In this document: piece after piece, positions 1-8,514 of the stretch
Numbering within the stretch: position 1 is the stretch's first letter
Layout: each line of letters starts with the position of its first letter
NCBI GenBank assembly: GCA_035249305.1
Contig: DATFGQ010000007.1
Location: forward strand, 1-64,000
Reading direction: 5' to 3'
DNA from: DASUNP01 sp035249305
GTDB taxonomy: Bacteria; Acidobacteriota; Blastocatellia; UBA7656
DNA length: 64,000 nt
Notes under the pieces: model-generated
Database searches by the model: none
The model's input: the letters and a program-made list of their open reading frames with translations, nothing else
What the model was told of the DNA's origin: nothing
Position numbers and translations under genes: made by a program

Positions 1-239
1 CGCATGCGGCGCTCGACCTCGGCGATCTCCGCGCCCGTGCCCTCGACGGTGAACACAACGTAGTAGCCTTCGGTGAATTTCTGTATCTGGTAGGCGAGGC
101 GGCGGCGGCCCATGCGGTCGATCTTTGCGACGCGCGCCCCCTGGTTTGTTGCCACATCACTCAACTGAGTGATGAGAGTATCGATATCGCCCTCTTCGAC
201 ATTCGGGGCGATAATAAACAGCACTTCGTAAACTCTCAT
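1..239 (-). CDS. rpsF: 30S ribosomal protein S6, 3' end outside window
   Basis: Small-subunit ribosomal protein that binds 16S rRNA together with S18. The visible N-terminal 79 residues begin MRVYEVLFIIAPNVEE and continue with the family pattern in which a conserved arginine cluster (GRRRLAY) precedes a TEGYYVVF strand. The ATG is preceded by a strong AAAGGAGG ribosome binding site, which fixes the start. It is the last gene of a minus-strand run prs-rplY-pth-rpsF, a common bacterial neighbourhood. The gene runs off the left edge, so rpsR and others expected downstream cannot be seen. Confidence 0.95.
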   Translation of the reverse strand, partial: MRVYEVLFIIAPNVEEGDIDTLITQLSDVATNQGARVAKIDRMGRRRLAYQIQKFTEGYYVVFTVEGTGAEIAEVERRM

Positions 240-359
240 TAGAGAGATTTCCTCCTTTTGGATGAACTTGGCTTTTTAGCAAAGCCGGTTTAGCCCTGGC
301 TTACAGGAGCCAGAGCAAGGAGATTCCGGTATAGAACCTCTTTGACAAAGAACAGTATC

Positions 360-433
360 GTGAACCGTAAATCGTGACGAGTGACAAGAAGAAGTTTGAA
401 TCACCTTGTCACTTGTCATGGTTCACTTGTCAC
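360..433. repeat. Inverted heptad repeat, TGACAAG family
   Basis: An imperfect inverted repeat built from copies of words like GTGACAAG and GTGAACC on one arm and their complements (CTTGTCAC, GGTTCAC) on the other, around a short unique loop. It overlaps the last codons and stop of the peptidyl-tRNA hydrolase gene. The same word family recurs at 2739-2812 and in part at 50266-50327. It may form a transcript hairpin; function is not known. Confidence 0.8.
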
Positions 434-1006
434 ATCTTTAACGCGCTCGTTGAAGAGCGCCATCGCGCGGTCCACGCCGCTCGTTACGATAACCTCTAAG
501 GCGTCGGCGGCGCGGTCGAGCACCTGATCCAGCCGTTCGCGGTCGCGCTTCGGTATGGGCGACAGCACGAACGCCGCCAGATCGCTCACAGGATGATCCG
601 GGCCTACGCCAAGCCTGACGCGCGCGAACTCGTTTGTCTGGAGCGCGGCGATGATGGATTTCAATCCGTTCTGCCCGCCCGCGCTCCCGCGGGGTCGCAC
701 GCGTATCATGCCGAAAGGCAGAGCCACGTCATCTGAAGCCACTATCAAGTTGGCCGGATCGCCTTCGCCGTAGCGCTCTAACAGAGGGCGGACCGCGCCG
801 CCGCTCAGGTTCATAAAGGTCTGAGGCTTGGCTAAGACCACGCGTAGGCCGGCCAGCGCGACTTCGGCCACCTTAGAGTTAGCCTCGTCGCGGAAGCGGC
901 GGCCGGCGGCCCGCTCCATCAACCTGTCAATGAGCATGAAGCCGAGGTTGTGGCGAGTCGCTTCGTACTCCCGCCCCGGATTCCCAAGCCCTACTATCAG
1001 CTTCAT
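416..1006 (-). CDS. pth: Peptidyl-tRNA hydrolase
   Basis: Cleaves the ester bond of peptidyl-tRNAs released from stalled ribosomes, recycling tRNA in the cytoplasm. 196 residues, normal for the family. N-terminal MKLIVGLGNPGREYEATRHN holds the conserved Asn9 and the catalytic His19; SDDVALPFG carries the conserved Asp; the GSAGGQNGLKSI segment carries the conserved Asn. In that last motif Gln stands where most homologues have His (GGHNG). The final codons (Thr-Ser-Glu-Pro-stop) lie inside a dispersed heptad repeat, so the C-terminus is partly repeat-encoded. It lies between rplY and rpsF in the same direction. Confidence 0.96.
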   Translation of the reverse strand: MKLIVGLGNPGREYEATRHNLGFMLIDRLMERAAGRRFRDEANSKVAEVALAGLRVVLAKPQTFMNLSGGAVRPLLERYGEGDPANLIVASDDVALPFGMIRVRPRGSAGGQNGLKSIIAALQTNEFARVRLGVGPDHPVSDLAAFVLSPIPKRDRERLDQVLDRAADALEVIVTSGVDRAMALFNERVKDVTSEP

Positions 1007-1023
1007 AAAACAGTTTTGAGTTC

Positions 1024-1093
1024 TTAGTCTTCAGTTTCCAGCATCAGAACTAAAAACTAAAAACTAAAAACTAAAAACTGAAAACTAAAAACT
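1024..1093. repeat. Heptad repeat, AACTAAA family
   Basis: At least six successive 7-bp words (AACTAAA, with AACTGAA variants) form the right arm; the left arm carries complementary TTCAGTTT/TTAGTCTT-like words. The array ends two bases before the stop codon of rplY. The same words recur at 4665-4772. Confidence 0.85.
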
Positions 1094-1095
1094 GA

Positions 1096-1764
1096 TTACT
1101 CTTCTTCGGTCTTGCCCTTCTTTATAACTTCGGGCTCGCCCGTCTCTGTGGCGGCGGCCTCCTCGGTCGTCGGGGCCGCTTCTTCGGCCAGGCGCGGCGC
1201 GAGCACGCCCGCCACTATCTGGTGCTCGTCGACGAGGACCTTTACGCGGTCGCGGTCGTAGACCAGGTCTGCAACCGTCGCGTGATCGCCTATGTGAAGG
1301 TTCGACACGTCAAGCTGGATGTGCTCGGGGATGTCGCCGGGCAGGCATTCGACTTCGACCTCGCGCATCTGCAATTCGAGTATGCCGCCTTCCATCTTGA
1401 CGCCCACGGGCTCGCCTGTCGTCTCTATCGGCACGTTGACGTTTGTGACCGTAGTCATCGACAGCCGCATCAAGTCGGCGTGCAGCAGGCGGCCTTTGAC
1501 CGGGTCGACCTGGAAGTCTTTGATGATCACAGTCGCCGGCTCCGCGCCGTCGCCGCCCGGCAGCGCGAGCTTGAATATAGTGTTGTGGCCCGTCTCGCTG
1601 CGCAGGATGTTGGCAAGCTCTCTGGCGCTGACGGCCGCCGTCACGGCCTCGAGCCCCTCGCCGTAGACGGAGATGGGTACCATCCCCTGGGCGCGGAGCC
1701 TCCGCGTGGGTCCTTTGCCGACGCCCTCGCGTGCGGCCGCATTAACGGTTATGTCCTTAATCAT
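1096..1764 (-). CDS. rplY: 50S ribosomal protein L25, long CTC type
   Basis: Binds 5S rRNA in the large ribosomal subunit. 222 residues: an N-terminal 5S-binding beta-barrel (about 1-95, with the early GKGPTRRLRAQGMVP stretch typical of the family), a C-terminal TL5/CTC domain (about 100-190) and an acidic Glu/Ala/Thr-rich tail ending TEEE. The length identifies the two-domain CTC/TL5 form, not the short E. coli L25. It sits 18 bases downstream of prs, a very common pairing, and upstream of pth. Confidence 0.95.
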   Translation of the reverse strand: MIKDITVNAAAREGVGKGPTRRLRAQGMVPISVYGEGLEAVTAAVSARELANILRSETGHNTIFKLALPGGDGAEPATVIIKDFQVDPVKGRLLHADLMRLSMTTVTNVNVPIETTGEPVGVKMEGGILELQMREVEVECLPGDIPEHIQLDVSNLHIGDHATVADLVYDRDRVKVLVDEHQIVAGVLAPRLAEEAAPTTEEAAATETGEPEVIKKGKTEEE

Positions 1765-1782
1765 TTCTCATAACTCCCGATG

Positions 1783-2721
1783 CTAAATAAATAGTTTGCT
1801 CACAGATGTCTCGTCATGGATCGAAAGTATCGCTTCGGCCAGGAGCTTGGCCACGCTCAGGCACTTGACCTTGGGCGAGCGGCAAGCGTTATCGGTCGGG
1901 ATCGTGTTGGTCACGACCACCTCCCGCAGGGGCGAAGCCTCTATGCGCTCGACGGCCGGGCCTGAAAAGACCGCGTGCGTCGCGGTGGCGAGCACCGTCT
2001 CGGCGCCGTTCCGCTTTAGCGCCTCGGCCGCCTTAACCAGAGTCCCCGCCGTGTCTATCATGTCGTCTACGATCAGCGCCGTGCGGTTCTCAACGTCGCC
2101 TACGACGTGAAGCACTTCCACCTCGCCCAGCCGGTCGTAGTCGCGCCGCTTGTCGATGATCGCCAGCTCCGCGCCCAAACGCTTCGCGTAAGCGCGCGCG
2201 CGCTCCACTCCTCCCGCGTCCGGCGCGACCACCGTGAGGTTCTGCAATTGCAGGCTCTGAAAATACCCGACAAGCACGGGCGCGGCGAACAGGTGGTCGG
2301 CCGGGATGTCAAAGAACCCCTGGATCTGACCCGCATGCAGGTCGAACAGCAACACGCGGTCGGCCCCCGCCTCCGTGATCAGGTTGGCGATGAGCTTCGA
2401 CGAGATCGGCACCCTCGGGCGGTCCTTGCGGTCCTTGCGCGCGTACCCGTAATAAGGGATGACGGCCGTTGTCCGCTTGGCCGAGGAGCGCCGGAATGCG
2501 TCGAGCATTATCAGCATCTCCATCAGGTTCGCGTCGACGGGCGGGCAGGTGGGCTGCACTATGAAGCAGTCCTCGCCGCGCACGTTTTCCAGTATCTGGA
2601 AGTTGAACTCGCCGTCCGAGAACCTCGACGTGTTAGCCTTGCCGATCTCAATCCGCAGGTGCTGGCAGATCTCTTCAGCGAGCGGGCGGTTCGCATTTCC
2701 TGAAAAGACCTTTATGTCCAC
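1783..2721 (-). CDS. prs: Ribose-phosphate pyrophosphokinase (PRPP synthetase)
   Basis: Makes PRPP from ribose-5-phosphate and ATP for nucleotide, His and Trp synthesis. Starting at GTG it begins V/M-DIKVFSGNANRPLAEEI and has 312 residues, matching the usual ~315. The Mg-ATP/ribose-5-P motif DLHAGQIQGFF and the PRPP-binding loop IVDDMIDTAGT are intact. An upstream in-frame ATG would add 16 residues encoded by the heptad repeat; the GTG is preferred because GGAG lies six bases before it and because its product aligns with the family N-terminus. Lies between tRNA-Gln and rplY. Confidence 0.95.
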   Translation of the reverse strand: MDIKVFSGNANRPLAEEICQHLRIEIGKANTSRFSDGEFNFQILENVRGEDCFIVQPTCPPVDANLMEMLIMLDAFRRSSAKRTTAVIPYYGYARKDRKDRPRVPISSKLIANLITEAGADRVLLFDLHAGQIQGFFDIPADHLFAAPVLVGYFQSLQLQNLTVVAPDAGGVERARAYAKRLGAELAIIDKRRDYDRLGEVEVLHVVGDVENRTALIVDDMIDTAGTLVKAAEALKRNGAETVLATATHAVFSGPAVERIEASPLREVVVTNTIPTDNACRSPKVKCLSVAKLLAEAILSIHDETSVSKLFI

Positions 2722-2738
2722 AGCCGTCTCCACAAAAA

Positions 2739-2812
2739 ACCGTGATGAGTAAACCGTAACGAGTGACAAGAGGAAAGAAGCTTGTCACGGTTTACCGTTC
2801 ACTTGTCACTTC
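2739..2812. repeat. Inverted heptad repeat, TGACAAG family
   Basis: Second copy of the array seen at 360-433: AACCGTGA/CCGTAACGAGTGACAAG-like left arm, and CTTGTCACGG/CACTTGTCAC right arm around a short AGGAAAGAAG loop. Lies between the prs start and the 3' end of the tRNA gene. Confidence 0.8.
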
Positions 2813-2816
2813 TTTA

Positions 2817-2891
2817 TGGCTGGGGAGGGAGGATTCGAACCTCCGGATGGCGGCTCCAAAGGCCGCTGCCTTACCGCTTGGCGACTCCCCA
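2817..2891 (-). tRNA. tRNA-Gln (TTG anticodon)
   Basis: The minus strand folds as a complete 75-nt tRNA. The acceptor stem TGGGGAG pairs with CTCCCCA, followed by discriminator G and an encoded CCA. The D-arm contains GCCAAGCGGTAAGGC; the anticodon stem GCGGC/GCCGC encloses the loop CTTTGGA with anticodon TTG; the T-arm has GGTTCGAATCC. Placement between ispE and prs is common in bacteria. Confidence 0.97.
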
Positions 2892-2942
2892 GCAGTCGAC
2901 TCTTATAATCGGGAAACGAGGCTTCGGCCGGCCGCGCTCGAA

Positions 2943-3827
2943 TCAATCGAACATGGTGCTACGGTACTGCTGGCGGCTGACCGTCGAGACGCGCTCTGCC
3001 CAGCAGCCGTGATGGCCGAGCAGGAGCCGCCCGCGCTCGCTCGCTTCCAGACTATCAAAGACCCCGAAAACCGTGCCGCCGCTGCCAGACATTACCGCGT
3101 GCCGCGCTCCTGCTTCGAGCAGCCTTCGCTTTACCTCGGCAATTTCTGGGTGAGCGGCTAAAACAACTGATTCCAGATCGTTGCTCGCCGCAAGCGGTAG
3201 CTCATGGATGCCTTTAGCGGCATGTAAAGCAAAGGGTATGATACGAGGCGGCTCGGAGGTTGTCAACCGCGAAAGCCGCCGGTATGCGTCGGCAGTCTCG
3301 ACGGCTACGCCAGGGTTTACGAGCAACAATCCGAGGCAGTCGACCTCTTCAAGCGGGTAGACCTCTTCGCCGCGCCCCACGCCTAAGGCCGTGCCGCCGA
3401 CGAGAAAAAAGGGCACGTCCGAGCCTATCCGCGCGGCGATCTTAAACAGCTCGGGCTCGGCCGGCTCGATCCGCCACATGCGCGCAAGCCCCATAAGCGT
3501 CGCCGCCGCGTTCGACGAGCCGCCGCCTAACCCGCCGGCCACGGGGATGCGCTTCTGTATATCAATCCGCGCGCCGCCCGATTGCCCCGCGGCCTCGCGC
3601 AGCAGCTTCGCGGCCTTGTAGGCGAGATTCGTCTCGTCCGTAGGCACGCGCGCGTCGTCGCACGTAACCTCGATCTCGCCCGCGGTCTCTGTCAGGCGCA
3701 GCCGGTCGTGCAGCGAGACGGTTTGAAGGATGGTGCGGAGTTCGTGATAACCATCGGCGCGCCTGTGTAGCACGTCGAGCGTCCAATTAATCTTCGCGTA
3801 AGATTTGACGATGACAGAAGCAGGCAT
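2943..3827 (-). CDS. ispE: 4-diphosphocytidyl-2-C-methyl-D-erythritol kinase
   Basis: GHMP-family kinase that phosphorylates CDP-methylerythritol in the non-mevalonate isoprenoid pathway. 294 residues. SYAKINWTLDV near the N-terminus carries the conserved Lys11; the ATP loop PVAGGLGGGSSNAAA lies at about 95-109; GSDVPFF near 136-141 holds the conserved Asp. A C-terminal GSGGTVFG glycine motif (MSGSGGTVFGVF) is also present. It is immediately upstream of tRNA-Gln and prs. The start ATG abuts a heptad repeat. Confidence 0.95.
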   Translation of the reverse strand: MPASVIVKSYAKINWTLDVLHRRADGYHELRTILQTVSLHDRLRLTETAGEIEVTCDDARVPTDETNLAYKAAKLLREAAGQSGGARIDIQKRIPVAGGLGGGSSNAAATLMGLARMWRIEPAEPELFKIAARIGSDVPFFLVGGTALGVGRGEEVYPLEEVDCLGLLLVNPGVAVETADAYRRLSRLTTSEPPRIIPFALHAAKGIHELPLAASNDLESVVLAAHPEIAEVKRRLLEAGARHAVMSGSGGTVFGVFDSLEASERGRLLLGHHGCWAERVSTVSRQQYRSTMFD

Positions 3828-3948
3828 CAGTAGTCAGTAGTCAGTAGCCAGTAGCCAGTAGCCAGTAGATTGTTCTTGAAACTTGAATGGCTCACTATAT
3901 AAGGATCCTTAGAATGCGACGGACTACTGGCTACTGACTACTATTTGA
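3828..3948. repeat. Heptad repeat, TCAGTAG/CCAGTAG family
   Basis: Six consecutive 7-bp words (TCAGTAG then CCAGTAG) form the left arm right after the ispE start; the right arm (GACTACTGGCTACTGACTACTA) is complementary, with a ~60-base unique loop between. The right arm supplies the TAG stop codon of the neighbouring CAP-domain gene. Confidence 0.85.
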
Positions 3949-4573
3949 GGAATATCTCCGTAAAAAAGACTGTGCCGTCGGCGCCGATCCACGCGCCGAT
4001 GGCCGTCTGGCGGTATGAGGGGTCGAGTATGTTGCGGCGGTGCCCTTCGCTATCCATCCAGCCGTTCATGCTCGCGGCGACGGGGTTATGGTAGCCGTTC
4101 GAATAGGCGAGGTTCTCGCCCAGCACGCGCCATTTAATGCCCGCCTCGCTCACGCGCTGTCGGACGGTGCGGCCTTCGGGGTCCGTGTGCGAGAAGAACT
4201 TCTCTTCGGCCATGCGCCGGCTGTAGTCGCGCGCTATCCCGAGCAGCTCTTCGGAGAGTTCGAGCCGCCCGAGCCCGCGCATCTCGCGGTGGCGATTTAC
4301 TTCGTCCAGGCACTGCTGCTCAAGCGACTCGATCTGGCGAAGCCTGCGATCGGGGATCATAGGCTTCAAGTCGTCGTCGGTGTAGACGCGCTCGCGCGAG
4401 TCGCGGTCGTCGCGACCCGCCCGATCATCGCGGCTCGTGCGGTCGTCTCGCGCAGGCGGGCGCGCGACGCGGCCGCGGCCGACAAAGACGCCGCCGGTTT
4501 GCTGTGAATAGGCCGGAGCAATCGCGACAAGCGCCGCTACGGCAAGAAGAGAAAATCTAAGAACTCTCCTCAT
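3941..4573 (-). CDS. Secreted CAP-domain (SCP/PR1-like) protein
   Basis: 210 residues. An N-terminal signal peptide (MRRVLRFSLLAVAALVAIAPAYS) is followed by an Arg/Asp-rich low-complexity linker and a C-terminal CAP domain (about 85-210). CAP signature parts are visible: CLDEVNRHR, FFSHTDPEG, LGENLAY and GHRRNIL. Bacterial CAP proteins are extracellular and their biochemical roles are mostly unsettled, so no reaction is assigned. The gene stands alone, in the same direction as ispE, and its stop codon lies in a dispersed repeat. Confidence 0.88.
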   Translation of the reverse strand: MRRVLRFSLLAVAALVAIAPAYSQQTGGVFVGRGRVARPPARDDRTSRDDRAGRDDRDSRERVYTDDDLKPMIPDRRLRQIESLEQQCLDEVNRHREMRGLGRLELSEELLGIARDYSRRMAEEKFFSHTDPEGRTVRQRVSEAGIKWRVLGENLAYSNGYHNPVAASMNGWMDSEGHRRNILDPSYRQTAIGAWIGADGTVFFTEIFLK

Positions 4574-4664
4574 ATCCGTCCCTCGCCCGTCTGATTGTAA
4601 CGGGCCGATCTGTGAGATGCTGTTTACCGAAATCGGGGTTCGGTGATCTGCTAAAGGGCCTACT

Positions 4665-4772
4665 GATAGTTTTCAGTTTTTAGTTTTCAGTCTTCAGAAT
4701 CAGAGCGAACCAGGCGCTCACTCTGACCCGATAACCGGAAACTAAAAACTGAAAACTAAAAACTGAAAACTA
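4665..4772. repeat. Heptad repeat, AAAACTG family
   Basis: Inverted array: AGTTTTCAGTTTTTAGTTTTCAG-type left arm and AACTAAAAACTGAAAACTA-type right arm, with a ~45-base unique loop. Word family shared with 1024-1093. The right arm includes the stop codon of the following minus-strand TPR gene. Confidence 0.85.
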
Positions 4773-6839
4773 CTTCTTCCCGAGCTTCTCTTTTATCTTC
4801 TTTATCTCTTCGGGCTCGGTCGCAAGCTTCAGCGCCTCTTCCCATTTCGCGCGGGCCTTGTCGGCCTGACCCTGCTTTTTATAGAGGTCGCCGAGGTGGT
4901 CGTGAATCGTCGCCGAGCGCGGCGAGTACATGACGGCCATCTCCAGGTACTTTTGCGCCTCCTGCACCTTGCCCTGGCGGAAGAGCACCCATCCGAGCGA
5001 GTCCAGGTAGGAGCCGTTCGTCGGCTCGATGTTGACCGCGCGGCGTATCAAGGTCTCGGCCTCGGGTATGCGGTCGCTGCGGTCCGCCAGGAAGTAGCCG
5101 AGGTTGTTGAGGACCGTGGCGTTGTCCGGGTCGATTTCGAGCGCGCGCCTGAGAGTCGCTTCCGAATCCTTAAACTTGTTCTGCCGCTCCTGTATGATCG
5201 ACAGCGTGATCAGCGGCCCGATGTCGTTCGGCTCGATGACGATCGCCTTGCGCACGGTCTCTTCGGCCTGCTTGAGCTGGTTGGCTTCCAACAGGACGCT
5301 CGACCAGAAGAGGTAGATGTCGGCGTCTTCCGGCCCATTCTTCAAGAGCGTCTTGAGCGTCGTTTCGGCCGTCGCGATGTCTCCGAGCTTGCCCGCGGCT
5401 TGCGCCTGGAAGAGCTTGAAGGTTCGCTCATCGGGGAAGCGCTTCATTGCCGCGGTCGCGGCTTCGAGGGCCTCTTTGTTCTTGCCCTCGTTCATCAGCG
5501 TGTCTATCGTGAGGCGGTCGGCCAGCGTGTCTTCCGGCCCTAAGAGCTTGCGCAGGCGCTCGAAAGTCTCTAAAGCCTTTTCGCGATTGCCGGCCATGCG
5601 GTGCGCGTTGGCTATGCGGCGCAACATCAGCCCCGCGTTCTGCTTGTTCTGCGTTCCCGAAACCGTGCCGTCGGGGTTGACTATCGCGGTGAGGGCCTCT
5701 TCATAAGTCTCGACCGCCTTGTCGAACTTGAGCATCTCCTCGTAGGTCTCGGCGAGCGCGTAAAGTATGGGGAGGCTCTCGGAAACGTCCTGCCCCTTGA
5801 GCGCTTCTTCCAGCGTGCGCACGGCGTCATCGCGCTTGCCCGAACGCCTCAGCGCGTCGACGTTGATCCTGACAAGGTTCAGGTAAGCGGCCGAGTCTTT
5901 GCGCACGATCTTCAAGACGGGCTCGATGACTTTGGTCGCCTCGTCGTAGCGGCCCGCGCTCACCAGCGCGTCGGCGTAGTCAAACAGCAGCGGCGAAAAC
6001 GGCAGGGCCTCTTTGCCCGGCTCGTCCGCGTCGCCTTTGTCCGCCGTGCCGTCTTTCACGCCTATGGCCTTCTTGTAAATGTCGAGCGCTTCCTGCGTCC
6101 GGCCTATGCGCAGCAGAGACTTCGCAAGCAGCCCGGCGTACTCGGAAGATTTTTGATTCAGGTCGTAAGCCTTGCGCGCCGCGGCGGCCGCCTCGCGGTA
6201 CTTGTTCTTCTGATAGTAGAGCTGCGCCAGTTGGAAGTGAGCCTTGTCGGCCGCGCCGTCGCTCTCGGCCACGCGTTTGAGCGCGTCTAAAGCCTTGTCC
6301 TCTTCGTCGAGCGACCAGTAGAGCTCGCCTATGAGCGTGTAGACGGGGACCTCCTGCGAGCCGACCTCAAGCTTCGCCGCCGAGTTAAGGCGCGCGACCT
6401 CTTCGAGCTCCTTGATCGCCGCGCGCGCCTTCTCCTTATCCAGGGTCGTGCCGACGAAAGTCTGCGCGAGGTAGACGCGGGCCAGCAGCTTGCGCACTTC
6501 GGGGTTGTCGGGCGCGACCTTCATAGCCTCGCGCGCCTGCACCTCGGCGTCTATCACGTTGCGGCTCTTGAGGTAGAGCGACCCGAACGCCACGCGGAGC
6601 TCGGCCGACTGCGGGTCGAGCGTGATGGCCTCTTTGTACGCCGCGACCGCGCCGGGGAAGTTCCCCGACTCTTCCAGACGCTGGGCCTCAAGATACTTCT
6701 TGAGCGCCTGAGCGCGGTTATCCGACGATTGAGCAGGCTTGGTCTCCTGCGCGGTCTTGATCTCTTGCCCACTTGCGCCAACAGCGAAGATGAACGTCAG
6801 CGCAATGATAGCGCCCGCTGCCAAAAAATCTTTTCTCAA
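4770..6839 (-). CDS. Large secreted or periplasmic TPR protein
   Basis: 689 residues with a hydrophobic N-terminal signal (MRKDFLAAGAIIALTFIFAVGASG) and then TPR-like helical pairs over almost the full length; repeats such as LLRIGRTQEALDIYKKAI, DPDNATVLNNLGYFLADR and SYLDSLGWVLFRQGKVQEA fit the TPR pattern. No catalytic domain is visible. TPR arrays are protein-protein scaffolds; a role in envelope assembly or secretion is plausible but is only inference. Monocistronic or nearly so, with the next minus-strand gene 42 bases upstream. Confidence 0.85.
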   Translation of the reverse strand: MRKDFLAAGAIIALTFIFAVGASGQEIKTAQETKPAQSSDNRAQALKKYLEAQRLEESGNFPGAVAAYKEAITLDPQSAELRVAFGSLYLKSRNVIDAEVQAREAMKVAPDNPEVRKLLARVYLAQTFVGTTLDKEKARAAIKELEEVARLNSAAKLEVGSQEVPVYTLIGELYWSLDEEDKALDALKRVAESDGAADKAHFQLAQLYYQKNKYREAAAAARKAYDLNQKSSEYAGLLAKSLLRIGRTQEALDIYKKAIGVKDGTADKGDADEPGKEALPFSPLLFDYADALVSAGRYDEATKVIEPVLKIVRKDSAAYLNLVRINVDALRRSGKRDDAVRTLEEALKGQDVSESLPILYALAETYEEMLKFDKAVETYEEALTAIVNPDGTVSGTQNKQNAGLMLRRIANAHRMAGNREKALETFERLRKLLGPEDTLADRLTIDTLMNEGKNKEALEAATAAMKRFPDERTFKLFQAQAAGKLGDIATAETTLKTLLKNGPEDADIYLFWSSVLLEANQLKQAEETVRKAIVIEPNDIGPLITLSIIQERQNKFKDSEATLRRALEIDPDNATVLNNLGYFLADRSDRIPEAETLIRRAVNIEPTNGSYLDSLGWVLFRQGKVQEAQKYLEMAVMYSPRSATIHDHLGDLYKKQGQADKARAKWEEALKLATEPEEIKKIKEKLGKK

Positions 6840-6881
6840 GGTGCTACTTCCTTTCTCTCTTCAGAATTCCACCACCGTCGA

Positions 6882-7385
6882 TCAACTCTGCGCGGACGAC
6901 GCGAAATACTCCGCGGCGCGCTCCCAGGCCATGCGGCGGGGGTAGCTCGAAAGCAGAACCACCGTCGCCACCAGGCCGAATACCAGAACGTAAAACTGCT
7001 CGCCTGCGATCACGCCCACCAGCAGCGAGAGCACGCCTATCGCTTCGGCCAGCGCCGCCACTATGACGGTCATCCGCAGCAGGTGCTTGAGCACGCCTTC
7101 GACGCCGCGCAAGGCGCCCACGGCTTGCAGCCTCAGCCAGCGCAACTGCGTCCGGCGGACCGCCGTCGCCCCGAGCGCTAAGAAGATCACTCCCACGACA
7201 AACGCGACGGGCATCTGCCCGGTTCGCGGCGCCGTCCGCGAGCCGGCGATCCAGAAACCTATGGCCGAAAGCAGCACGATGCTTCCCATCATTGCAAGCA
7301 CGATCGTCTTGGCCTTGCTATGGAAAACTGCGACGCGGGCGTGGAGGGCCTCGCGGGCTACGGCTTCTTCCGACCGGGTAATCAC
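6882..7385 (-). CDS. Uncharacterised membrane protein
   Basis: 167 residues with about four hydrophobic segments (near residues 28-48, 60-77, 103-123 and 128-147). No known family recognised. Its start overlaps the stop of the upstream pseudopilin-like gene by four bases (ATGA), so the two are very likely translationally coupled and may act together. Confidence 0.75.
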   Translation of the reverse strand: MITRSEEAVAREALHARVAVFHSKAKTIVLAMMGSIVLLSAIGFWIAGSRTAPRTGQMPVAFVVGVIFLALGATAVRRTQLRWLRLQAVGALRGVEGVLKHLLRMTVIVAALAEAIGVLSLLVGVIAGEQFYVLVFGLVATVVLLSSYPRRMAWERAAEYFASSAQS

Positions 7386-7990
7386 TCGCTCGCCCCCCTG
7401 ATCAATTGCCCGTTCTCTATGATGATCTCGTCGCCCGAGTCAGGCTTGCCGTCCGGGCCCAGGCTCTGAAGCCTGTAAGCCGACGCCGTGCCCTTGTAAT
7501 CGAACTCTCGTGACCAGGCGTCTATGCGTATGATCGGGCTGAGGTAGCGCGGGGCGAGGTTATCGACGAGCGCAGAGTTATTGTCGGCCGCGACATAGAA
7601 CCCGCGCTCGCGGCGGAAGGCTTCGAGCGCGGTGGCGAGCGTGCGCAAATCGGCGGTCGTGCGCAGGACCTTCTCTTTGGTTATGGCCGTATGAATCAAC
7701 TCTATAGACTCCCACCGCCGGTCGCCCGTGCGGACATCTACCGCGCGCCATTTGCCTTCCTTGTCCTGTTGGAAGCGGAAGGCCGTCTCGACGCGCGCCT
7801 CGACTATGGCCTGCCCGCCGGCACCTGCGCTGATGCTCTTGATCTGGACGCTGTCGGCCTTTTCGAGCCCCATGGCCTCGGCTATGCGCTCGCGCGCTTC
7901 GCGCGAGCCGAGCTCCCTGGCCATCGCTACGACCAGGAGCAGTGAGAGCGCCAAGGCAGTCACCACCAGCGCGCGCGCGAAGATTTTCAT
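7382..7990 (-). CDS. GspG/pseudopilin C-domain-like protein
   Basis: 202 residues with a hydrophobic N-terminal segment (about 5-24). The C-terminal half (about 110-195) resembles the type II secretion GspG domain: a helix TADLRTLATALEAFRRERG, then DAWSREFDYKG and SLGPDGKPDSGDEI, the last being typical of its Ca-binding loop. It lacks a clear prepilin peptidase site (no GFTLIE), so it is not a standard pseudopilin and may be an anchored derivative. First gene of a two-gene operon. Confidence 0.7.
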   Translation of the reverse strand: MKIFARALVVTALALSLLLVVAMARELGSREARERIAEAMGLEKADSVQIKSISAGAGGQAIVEARVETAFRFQQDKEGKWRAVDVRTGDRRWESIELIHTAITKEKVLRTTADLRTLATALEAFRRERGFYVAADNNSALVDNLAPRYLSPIIRIDAWSREFDYKGTASAYRLQSLGPDGKPDSGDEIIIENGQLIRGASE

Positions 7991-8130
7991 GCGTGATCCT
8001 CCGAGACTGGCACGGGAGCTTTAGCTGCGGATACCAGCTTAAAAGATAGTAACAAACGGCTCTTCCGATTGGCAACACTTTCAAGTTTTATGATTATGCG
8101 GGCGGTTCGTGCGGCTTTGCGGCGGGCGAA

Positions 8131-8514
8131 TTATGATTTATTCTCTTCCAGTTTATCGAGGCGGTTCCCATGCTCGCGCTGTTTGTATCTTATGTCGACA
8201 AACTCCTCGGCGAAGTAGTCGAACTTCCTGTCGATCTTCTGAAAGTTCTTTGTCATCTCCGTGCGAAGCTCCGTAATCTGATTTTGAACGGATTCGCGAA
8301 GCTCTGTGATCTGGTTCTGGACCGCCTCCCAGATCGGGCGGGTGTCATGAAGCCGCTTGTCGACCTTCTGCTCAAGACTTTCGAGCCTTTGCTCAAGAAC
8401 GCCGACGCGATTTTTCAATTCGCTAACATCACTAGCAATGCCATAGACTAGCGAGATAAGCTGGTCGAGCCGGTCGCCGGTTGGAATCTCTCTTGTAAGA
8501 TCGTCGCTGCTCAC
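8131..8514 (-). CDS. Small coiled-coil protein
   Basis: 127 residues, GTG start. Predicted to be almost entirely coiled coil from the heptad pattern (ELKNRVGVLEQRLESLEQKV). It contains a short internal duplication, QNQITELRES followed by QNQITELRTE. No enzyme motif, signal peptide or membrane segment is visible. Codon use is less GC-rich than in the neighbours. Divergent from mfd. Function unknown. Confidence 0.65.
   Translation of the reverse strand: MSSDDLTREIPTGDRLDQLISLVYGIASDVSELKNRVGVLEQRLESLEQKVDKRLHDTRPIWEAVQNQITELRESVQNQITELRTEMTKNFQKIDRKFDYFAEEFVDIRYKQREHGNRLDKLEENKS

Noticed and set aside
2763..3161. 132-codon frame crossing the tRNA gene and ispE
   Set aside because: It crosses a tRNA and the end of ispE on the other strand; the amino acids come from those features.
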